From the NCBI RefSeq assembly GCF_020184175.1, contig NC_065532.1:12896001-12960000 (forward strand): a DNA stretch of 64,000 bases. The letters are read 5' to 3'. The notes under the pieces were generated by a model. It saw only the letters and a program-made list of their open reading frames with translations. It did no database searches and had not been told where the DNA came from. The position numbers and the translations under genes were made by a program. Of this stretch, positions 38,206 through 49,000 are shown piece after piece (position 1 is the first letter of the stretch; every line of letters starts with the position of its first letter). The stretch comes from Aphis gossypii. Its lineage: Eukaryota; Arthropoda; Insecta; Hemiptera; Aphididae.

Positions 38206-38622
38206 ATGTGCGATACGATGCACAGCAGGGACGTGATGACGTCTGCAGCGTCGACCGCCGAAAAGCCAAAGCTGTTGTCGTTGGACGTAGAACATCTGGT
38301 GTCCGAGATCAAAGAAAATCTACGGTTGTCGGGGTTCAAGTCGAGGCGTCACCGCACTACCCACTATGCGAGGGTGAAACCCTACACGACAAGGCCGGTG
38401 GCTTGCGACTCTTGTGCGGCCAGAAGACCGTGTCGGTGCGATGACGACGACGACGACGAGACCAACGACGACCCGTACGAAATGCTGCAGGAGCTGTTGC
38501 GTGAAGGCAGTCTTATCAAAGAAGCAGTTCGCCGACTGCAGTTCGGTCTCTCTCCCAAACAAAGGTATTATTATGAATCGGATGAAGAGTCTTCCAGGAG
38601 CCCCAAATTTAGATTGTGTTGA
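38206..38622 (+). CDS. FRAT/GBP-like GSK-3-binding protein
   Basis: A single-exon frame of 138 aa. Residues 88-112 carry the GSK-3-binding helix of the FRAT/GBP family: DDPYEMLQELL then SLIKEAVRRLQ, against DDPHRLLQQL and NLIKEAVRRL in human FRAT1. That human segment (FRATtide) binds the GSK-3 C-lobe, where it competes with Axin. A second block, DVEHLVSEIKENLRL (27-41), resembles the FRAT N-terminal EVDRLVAQIGETLQL. Between them lie a basic region (45-64), a Cys cluster (C67, C70, C76, C78) and an acidic run (79-85). Human FRAT1 is about twice as long. The predicted role is binding GSK-3/Shaggy and modulating Wnt or other GSK-3 signalling. The start is the first ATG in frame; the frame is open upstream to at least 38119 without an ATG. 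AATAAA occurs at 38909-38914. Confidence 0.8.
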   Translation: MCDTMHSRDVMTSAASTAEKPKLLSLDVEHLVSEIKENLRLSGFKSRRHRTTHYARVKPYTTRPVACDSCAARRPCRCDDDDDDETNDDPYEMLQELLREGSLIKEAVRRLQFGLSPKQRYYYESDEESSRSPKFRLC

Positions 38623-40194
38623 GAAATTTAATTTGATCACGCTATGTCCATAATAATATTATATTTGGTTCCTTTTTATAAAATTGTTATTAAGCTGTTT
38701 ATAAGTTGTTCAGATAAATACTGATGTATTGTTTACAATTGTCTCATAAGTATATAGGTAACTGATGATTAACAGCGATTTCAGAACAAAGTTTTATACT
38801 TCACATTTCACATTTTTCACAAAATTGTTTTGATAACTATCAATTAGCAAACATATAATTAACGTCTAGTCCAAAATATAAATTTGCAGTCTGACTTAAC
38901 ATTTAATGAATAAAATATAAATAGTAGATACATTTTTGTAGGTAAAACAAACATGATCAATGTTATTAATACTAATATATTTTGTGTTTATTTAATATCT
39001 AGTTTATTTGACTACAAGTAAACTCTTTCATATAAATATATTGTAGAAATCATTGATTATTTTGTATGTTCAATCAAAAAAAAAAAAAAAAAATGCATCA
39101 CATTTTGAAATATTCATTAACAATAAAGTATTTGAAGTTTGTTTTTCTAATCAAGCATTATGTTAAACATTTTTGACCCATTCTAATACATAATTATTGT
39201 TTAAACATGGTATCAAAACTGTTGTTATTATTTTATTAACTATTGAAAATTAGGTTTGTTAATTTTATTATTTAAAAATTAAAAGATAACTTTCAATCCA
39301 CTCAATGTCTTTCAAATTACTAAAATTAGAGTCTAGTTGACCATAGATTTTTAAAGTTACCTTATTCTTTATAATACTAAAATTGTGTAAATACTATTCA
39401 AAATTGTATTTCTGTACCAGTTAATGTTGGGTAGTTTAAAATGCCATGTTATTGTCAATATACTCAAACATGTATATATTATGTATGTTTATTTTTCATT
39501 ACAAATTTATATTGCAAATGTATTGTGGATTGCTTTTTTTATTTAGTCAGCATTCAGCAAAAAGATCATTAAATTGTTTTGTAAAAAGTCTTATAAAATA
39601 TGATAATATGTACAAGTTTTTTTTTTCTATCAAAATTAATTTGATAAATGTTATTTAAACCTCATATTGTTAAAAAGATCTATTTAAGTTTATATATTGT
39701 AATTTGTAAATAATGTGTGCATAACTCAAGTGAATGGACCAATACCATTAACCTAAACTGTTATTTACAGTAAGTGAAAGTATCATTATTTTCTTTATTC
39801 AACAACATTAGTAAGTGCTTAAAAATCTATAAAATAATTTAAACAATGTTGTGATTTTTTTTTATTAATAATTTACCTATTTAATTCATCAAATGCCAAA
39901 TTCACCTTCTCTTGTTCATGTATATTAATTATTGTGGTAATTTATCTATTTATATCATAGTTAATATAAAAAATAGTTTTTATAACAATTATGTACAAAA
40001 CCTTGTATAGTATAATAATTTTATTAAATGGTGATTTAAAATAGGTATTTTTTGTATAAATTTAGTTATGAATGGAGACTGTTTTTTTTTTGTTGTTTTA
40101 ATTGTAATTTTAGATTTAACAATATAAGGGAAAATATATATTGACAAGATATTTATTATTATTTATTTTAATACACTATCTATTTCTCACACCT

Positions 40195-40335
40195 CGTTTA
40201 TATATTATTAGTTTTGTTACGATGAGTAAGAAAGCTAAAAAAATTAACCTAAATCCTTTTTTTAAGGTTCAAGTTATGGTTATATCGCCATACTAAAATT
40301 CATCAAGATCGGTTCAATGGTTTACTTAAACAAGA
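40195..40335 (-). repeat. Dispersed repeat relic
   Basis: Read on the minus strand it contains AAACCATTGAACCGATCTTG followed by ATGAATTTTAGTATGG. A string of this kind (GAACCGATTTTGATGAAATT) recurs in insect repeats, often Helitron-related. The family is inferred from memory of that motif, and the boundaries are approximate. Confidence 0.3.
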
Positions 40336-40642
40336 AAAAACAAGACATAGTAACTTAAGTGTTTATTTATATATAATATATTATGCATAGTATGAAATAT
40401 ATTCCTAAATGTTTTTGAAATTATAGCATTTTTAATAATTATACAGGCAAGGAAATTTGGATAATCACCAATTCTGCATAATAATAATAACATCTGAATA
40501 TTAATATTCACAATTGTCTACTATGCAAGTTTTTTATAAATTTTTTATAAGCATCAGCTGTATTACAATTCTTTGAAGTGTAAACAATGATCAGCTGATG
40601 ATGGGAAGTTAAATATTTCCGTTTGTTCTGTAGACTGTAGAA

Positions 40643-40756
40643 CAGTGGTTCTCAACCTCTGCTCACATCACCCTTTGGTATTTTTTATAAAACAACGGTG
40701 CTCCTACAATATGTATGAAAGCTATAATTTTGCTGTATAATGGTTGAGAACCACTG
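40643..40756. mobile_element. SPIN/Charlie-type hAT MITE relic, 114 bp
   Basis: Perfect 15-bp inverted ends, CAGTGGTTCTCAACC (40643-40657) and GGTTGAGAACCACTG (40742-40756). This end sequence is characteristic of the Charlie/SPIN group of hAT transposons. The flanking eight bases do not match (CTGTAGAA and CTTATTGT), so the insertion is old, rearranged, or one flank has been replaced. No coding capacity. Confidence 0.7.
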
Positions 40757-42758
40757 CTTATTGTTAAGGATGGTACTGTGGTAGTATAGAACATTCGATT
40801 TGGAATGTTTTACACACGCTCAGTTCCTCTTTTTTTTTTTTTACTATTTAACTGTAACTATACTATCTATTTGAGACTCTACACTGTATATCTAACATAT
40901 TATAGTCAATAATTGATTAGGGTTTTTAACTTATATTCGAGAGTTTTAAAGTTATAATAGCATTATTTAACCTTTTATTTTAAAATTATGTATTAACTAT
41001 TAGAAGATAATTTTAACAAATTATCAGAGAATTAAAAATGCCTACCAACTATTTGAAATCCCTAAATGAAGCATTAGAAACAAAATCGATTATAATCTGT
41101 TTTTCTGTTATCTTACACAGTTATACATTTATGAGTATTGAGTATTATATACATCCAAGCACAGCAAGTAGTGTAAAATTATTTTCAACTTAAAAATTAC
41201 GTTACAATTATGTTCCTAAAAATAGTCGATATGTTATTACTTATTATGTTTAATAGGTTATCAATGGACAATGTCTTATTGTGTTTATACTTAATGCTAG
41301 CCATTATATTACGTTATCAACAAATGGTGTAATTAACAGACTAGCTAAAGGGCAAAGACAGTTATAATAAATTACTTGGTGTAATATTTTTAATGTTTCA
41401 AAAGAATCGCATTTTGAGATATACCTACCTACTTGATTTTTAGTTATTATTTTTAATTGTTTCTAAACTGTAATCCATTGATATATAATTATAAAATGTA
41501 TAGGCAGGGAATAGAATAATCTGTAGTACAATGTGTGTATGTTAAATTTTTATTTCTGATAAAAAATTGATCTCCCTTAAACAATTCCTGGCCTCTATAT
41601 TTGAACGTGTTCACCAATATTTACACAAGAAAATTAATCTGAAGATTGTCACCAAAAATAAATACAAATAATAATAATATTATGTGGATGTTTACCTAGT
41701 ATCTATAATCTTTATTGTATATATTATTATTTATTATATGAGTATTGGTATTTAGAAGGTATAGCAATATAGCATTACAGTCGTATTATGGTTACTATTC
41801 AATATAATTTCTGTGTTCGTATCTTGAAACACGATTATAATTTAAATTGTTCTTTACAATGGAATTCATTACTTCATAAGATAACATACATAGGTACAGG
41901 TATTTTAAAATGGTATTTTCATATTTAAAATCGATTTTCTATTCAGTGTTTTCACTGTGATTGAATTCATTGTACCTACCTATTAATTGTTTGTTACTAT
42001 TAAAAGCTGTATGGCGCTATCATTTTTATCAAAACTAAATAAATATAAAAAAATTGATATTGTGACGTCAAGGTAATAATTAATATCATTTAATTCAGGT
42101 TAAAGGTGAATAACTAAATCATAAAATTGCTATCTGATTTAGAGGTTTTATTAAAATATGTTTACATTTTATAATTGAATATTGAGACTTGAGAGTACCT
42201 ATAAAGTATAAACCAAAGTTCATTTATGTAAAAACATACATTATGGATGTAATAAATAAAATAATAAAATAAATTTTTTTTATTTTATTTCCACTTCACC
42301 CAAAGGTCTGAATGAAGTACTCAAATTTTTTGGTAAATAATAAACAATACAAGTAATTTTGTCCAGAAATCAAATTTAAATATGGAATCATGTGTATGGT
42401 ACATCTATGATCTAATTATTAGTTTATAGTCTCTATTTTCAACATATTATATTAAGATTATTATGAGAGAAAGGAGTTATAGCTTGATAATGTTTATAGT
42501 TTATATCAATTATTAGTTTTTTTATATGAATATGATTTAACTTTTATTTCATTTAATTAATTTTAATAATACCTACTATATTATATAAATTATAATTTAA
42601 ATATTTTTAGTTTTTTATATTAATAAACTAAACATGTATAATTTTCTACCAAAAATATTATATTAATAATTAATATAGTAGGTATTCTCCTTTATATTAG
42701 GTAAATTTGATAAAATTACCAATATATCTTATTTTTTTTATAGTTCGTTCATATTTTT

Positions 42759-42799
42759 CACGGCTATAGATAGTATGTTATCTAATATCTATGACCGTG
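42759..42799. other. Stem-loop near the prolidase 5' end
   Basis: CACGGCTATAGATA (42759-42772) pairs with TATCTATGACCGTG (42786-42799) with two central mismatches around a 13-nt loop. It lies just upstream of a GTAAGT donor (42855-42860) that could end a noncoding first exon of prolidase. Confidence 0.4.
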
Positions 42800-43075
42800 A
42801 TATCTTTTTATCGTTATCACTTATCAGTGACGTTGGTACTTCTGTTATCATAGAGTAAGTATTTAAATAAATATTAAATTCAAAATTGTTCCTATTTTAA
42901 TTTGTAAACACCAATTACCCATTAATTATTATTATCTATTGTCTATAATTGTTAATACTTAATTGACAATTGGTAATAGTTAATTGGTGGACATACTACT
43001 AAAAGTGATTTGATATTTTAAAAGGTAAAATATACCTAGGTTTCATTGACAGCACTAGTTCAGAAGAATAATACA

Positions 43076-46000
43076 ATGACATGTATCAGGTAATAATTTT
43101 GTTGAAATTTGTGTTAGTAACAATGTATTAACATTTTTTATTTCAACAACTGAATAAACATATATTAATTAAGGTTTTGGAATTAATATTTTGTTATTAT
43201 AAATTTATATTATTAACATATTAGTCAAGATGGAAAATTCAGTTTGGGAGAACATACATTGTCAGTGCCTATGGAACTATATAAACTTAATCGAGAAAGA
43301 CTTTGTAAACGTCTGTCAGAAGTTGTGGATAAGGATGCTTATGTACTATTACAAGGTGGATCAAATGTATCCCATTATTGTACTGATGTGGATTATGTAT
43401 TTAGACAGGTTAGTTTATTTTGTTTGACATAAAATAAGTAATGCATTTTTAAATTTATTAATCATAATTATTTATGGATTTTTGAAATTGTTTTTCTTTA
43501 CCTACAACAATACATTTATTTATTTACATGTATTTATTTATTAGTTTTCAAATTAAATATAGGGCTTGGCCCAAAGTACAGTAATAGGTATTTACAAATA
43601 GTATGGGTTTAGTAAAAGTAAAACAAATTTGGTAACAAAATTACCACAGAAATGAAGGATGGCTGTTAAGAGGACTTCATACCTGTATACATTGTTTCCA
43701 TTATTTGAGCTTAAAATATAGCATATTTGGGTTCAGCGGAATTAATTTTATGCTGTTAGCTTTTTTATTAGATTCAGTTTATCTATTATCAAACTTAAAT
43801 TTAATGATATTATCTAGGGCATCTTATAGGTTTTTATTGAAATTTTAATTTTAAGTTAGTTATAGTTATGTAAAATATTAAAACTTTAAAATGCTTGTAA
43901 CACACTTAAAAATTAAAATATCAATAAAAGTCTATGAGATGCTCTAAATAATAAGTATGATAATATGTAAATTGACTATATTAAGATTAACAGCATAAAA
44001 TTGATTCTGCTGAACGCAAATTTGCTATGTTTTATAGTTGTAAGGTGGATACAACACACATGGGTATAATATCTTCTTAACAAAATACATATACTTAATG
44101 TATTATGTAATATTTCAATTTGAGTAGTTTTATTTTTAAATTTAATACATTTGATTAATGATTATTTATTTGAATGCATATAATTTATTTTATCTATACT
44201 TTTAATGTATATTATTAAGTTTTATTCTAAGTATAAAAATATTTGGGTCACATGGTTACAGTCCCTTAATATATCTGATTTGTTCTAAATCCATAACAAG
44301 AAATTCCATTCTAGATTATCTTACTACTCAAACCAAATAATCTCAAAACAGTATTAAAAATTAATAATAATAAATAAATTGTATACATGTTTTTTTCATA
44401 AAAATACTATTTTAGTAAAAATTATATGAATTTAAATTGGAAAAACTTCATTAAATATATAGGCATAATATTTGTCAAACATCTAAAATGAGGACTTAAT
44501 GTATATCAAAAATGTAATAATATGTAGGTACCTGAAAATTCTTTTATATATTCAAAGAATTATGAAATATTTTAGATATCAATAGGATGCATATATCTTG
44601 CTATTGTACAATCTATATTGACGTATCACATATGGTCTTATTGTGCTAGGGTCAGATTACAAAAATGCTTTTGAACCGCTTAATATAGTACAAAGAATGG
44701 TAATTAAAATTATGCTAAAATATTATTATTGAAATAATTATTACACAGATGACTTATTCAAAATGATTATTACTCATACTATTGAAATAAACTATGTGGA
44801 AAAATGTTGATTATAGAAATATTTGTATAAAAATAGAACAAATTTTAAAGAGCAAAAATATAAAAAACAAGAAATACTAGCAATTAACATTTAATACTAA
44901 CAGCCAAATACCACATTAATTATTATTATTTTTTTTAATATAAGAATTAAACTTTTAATATGGTATAAAATATTATTCAAAATAAATTAAGATATCAAAA
45001 CTAATAAAATCGTATAAAAAAATGTATATGTAATTATTATAAAATTAAATAATCTAATTAAGTAGGTAGTAAAATTATCATGAAAAATTGTACTAATGTT
45101 TATATTTTTTAATTTTATTTAGATTCTATATAAAAATGAATTTTATAAAGTAATGGTGAACTCCATACTCTCATCACAAGTGTTTTATTTAAAAAGAATA
45201 GTCATCAAGTAATAATATATGTATAAGATATTTTCCAGTTTTAAATATAAATACTGAAAGTATCTTGAAGTAAAACACATTATAAAACTGATAGGTAACT
45301 TAAATGTTTAATGAGGCATGTGACAGGTGTCAGGTGGGTAAGGTAAATTGTGAAGAGTTTGGTGAGTATCCAAAATTATGTGTACATAACATATAATTAA
45401 ATATTTCACTAGAAATTGCAATAGGTACCTACATTTTATTTTCAATCAGTTAAAAAATTATTCATACTATTCATATAGATTTCAGTAGTTTTTCCTTTAA
45501 ACATACATTAAAAATGTATGTATTTTATATTTATTATTTTTTATTTGTATAATACTTCAAGTATTGTAAGTATTAACAACTATAATGATTATTTTCAATA
45601 TTAAAAATAGTGAATGATCATTGATTGATATTACAATTTTAATATCAAAGTGAATCATGAATTTACTAGATCAATACCTATGTTAAGTATTTATTTGTTT
45701 TTAGAATAGGTATGACTGTATGAGGTTTTTGAAGAATGAAATTGACTAATAGGTAGGTTATAGGCTCTGGGAAAGCATCAAATTTATTATCAATTTTTTT
45801 ATTTTGTTTTCTGAAGCAAAACATTTTTTTAAGAATTTTTATTTATAATAATTGAATTCCAAAAAAGTAATTTCTCATTAGTGTTTAAAGTTTTGGTGTG
45901 TAGAGTTGTAGACCAACGTTTTGGGGGTAAGCAATAAGCATTACGAGAAATTTAATGAAAAATATTCTAATTTTTTAATATCTTGCTTTGGAATATGAAA

Positions 46001-49000
46001 TAAAAAATGTTTGTTATTCAAAATAGTTTATGATAATGTTAATAAATAATAATAATAATAATAATAAAAAAAATGATTGTTTTTAAAATTGTTAAACTAT
46101 TTTAAGAAAATTAATTCAAAAACGTTAAAATATTTTAACATATGTAATAATGAGTGTTAAATATAAACCCGACTCCATAGGAAATAATTTAATTTAATTA
46201 CAAAAATATTAACTGTTGTAAAGTTTATATGATCTATGTAGTAATTACATATTACATAGGTACAATATTTAACGACCAAATACCTCTTCTATAAACAACG
46301 TAACAACAACAACAAAAACAACAACAAATCACAAATGCCTATTAGGTAATGTTTATAATATTTTAGTGGACTGTGGTGGTTAGAATATACACCGAACGTT
46401 TATGAATAGACTAAATTATAAGTTGCCTACGTGTGGAAATTCAAGGTTTTTATTTATATATACATATATTATTTTTGTTTACGTCAGTATGTGCCTCTAT
46501 CGGCAAAAAACATATAGAGATAGATGGGATTTGAGACTAATTGATATAATATAGTTTCAATTATTTAAAAAAACATTATGTTCTTATAATTCATTAATTA
46601 TATATAAGTGTTACACAATAACTACGTTTGCTGACGCACATCGAAAACGTGTATAATGCATTAATGCATATTATAGGTATATCATACAATAGTATTTATT
46701 ATTCTTGAAAACAATTAATAACAATTATTTATAATATTTTAAAACAATACTATACGTAATATGTCATACATAGGCCTCAAACTTATAAAGTTTCTAAATG
46801 GATATCAATTATTCAAGGAGTAATTATTTACTTAAAGCATTAACAATTTGTGATTTTTGGTAGTGATTAATACTGATTAAATTTAACTGTTAATTAGTGT
46901 TAAAAATTAAAAAATTCTATAATTCTTTAAAATACAAATGAACAATTTTATTATAAACTATTTATTTACAAATTTCGACGAAATTGAAGATTTAAACGAA
47001 AACCAGTGATTTTAGTTATTCATATTATTCTTAGAGACTTATTCCTTACTTCTACTATAATTTTTTAGTATACATACTCAATGAAATATTTGAAATATTT
47101 AGATTAATTTTATACCATTTTTAACATAAACCTATCTATACACATTATTTAACGATATATTGCTATTTAAACTTATAAGTTAATAAATAATAACGCACGT
47201 AATATTATATGAAATATTAAAATGTTATAATATAATATACGATCAGTTTTTTTGGAAAAAAAAACAGTCCAATTTATTTACTAATAGAAAAATAGCTTAC
47301 TTATAGCAATGTTATTGTATTATGAAATATTCTTGGATAAAATTGAACATTTTATGTAGAAACTTTATTTTAAATATTAATATGATTTTCTACTCCCTCT
47401 AAATCTAGATTTTAATTACTTAAGCAGTTAAGCTATATTATATAATAACTAATAAGTGTTATTAAAAAATAACTATGGAATTTGAACTTTAAACAAATGA
47501 TATTATTGGTTATATGAAGTTATGACATTGCTATAAATTATAAAATTAAAATCTCAAATCGGTGTCTTCATTTTTGATTCACCTCCGAATATTATATTTT
47601 TAAATATGTAAAGATATATGCACTAAAACTTTTTAATATTTAATTTGAAAAATCTCAATTATAACTTAGGTACGTAGAAACAAGAAATACCTATATTAAT
47701 AACCTTATACAACTTAAAAATGCTACAAAGTTTTGAGTTATTGAATAAGAAATGATATTCATAATAACATATTATTATTGTTTTTTGTTCGTATAATGCC
47801 TTCATTTTGGTTTTAGGAACCCTATTTTCATTGGACTTTTGGGGTCAGCGAACCCGATTGTTACGGCCTGATACAAGTATCCAGCGGCGAAGCGCATTTG
47901 TTTTTCCCGAGAGTTGAAGAGGCGCACACAGTATGGTTGGGCAAACCGTTGTGCTTAGATGAATACAAATGTCGGTATAAGGTCAACTATGCATCTTACG
48001 TGGACACGGTAATAAATTATCTTATATTATAAAACTACAATTGGTTTCTATATGTTTATCCTAAAAAGTTATGCCAGGTGCATCATCCCGCTGACAAGAT
48101 TAAATTATTGGTACCTATGTCTAAAGCACTTGCGCGAAACACTATTAACAGCGTCATCAAGATATTCATTAGAAAAATATAAAAATGTTAACAGTTAAAA
48201 CCTGATAAACATTACAAATATACGAGTATTATATTTAAATACTCAATGTTTTTATCTTTAGTAGTTTTTATTTTTCATCAAAATAATATAACTAATATAA
48301 GAATTAATTATAATATAGCTAGGTAGTCGGCTAATTACGATCTTTAGTCGTAAACTCTGTGATCTCTGGTGGACCTTTAACACTTGTCTAATGGCCTTAT
48401 ATGGTGATTTTAGTAATTATTATTTTGTCTATGTGGATATAGTTTATCTTCCACTAAAATATTTTTTATTTAAGAATTTACAGGTTTTAATAGCTAAGAT
48501 TATCAGTCAATGGTGTTACAGATATTTTACATTACAAATTAAAAATATTTACCATGTGTGATTGGCTCGTTTACAATATTAAAGTTTGTTAAGTAAATTA
48601 TAATTAGAAATAAAGATACCTAATAATTGTTGTGGTTTTATTCTCATCGAGAACTTTCTTGGAGAGTTGATGTTTATGTTGATTCCTAACTTGGTCACTT
48701 GGATATTCCTTAGCTATGTTTAATTGTGATTTGTGATGATTGTTTGACATATCTATATTGTATGTTGGTGGATTATTTCTTTGTTAGTTTGAAAAGAATT
48801 TATAATGAAAGTATGTGCAATTCTTATTTTTAATGGCTATATCATTGGAGGTTAGGTCCCAATGTTCATGTATACGCATATAAGTCTATAAAATGCATTA
48901 GAACAGTTTATATATATATATAAATCATATTTTGGTTTTTTTGTTACATCTAGGCGTTTTGATGAATTTATATGGTAGACTTTATTTCTACTACAATAGA

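Larger units (their letters stand above)
38623..42758. other. 3' UTR of the FRAT-like gene and AT-rich spacer
   Basis: AT-rich sequence. The first part is probably a 3' UTR (AATAAA at 38909). A dispersed-repeat relic lies at about 40195-40335 and a SPIN/Charlie-type hAT relic at 40643-40756. Nothing else is recognised before the prolidase leader. Confidence 0.4.

Noticed and set aside
43230..43427. ATG-started ORF over prolidase exon 2
   Set aside because: It is out of frame with the prolidase sequence; the [19 protein letters not shown] frame is the real one.
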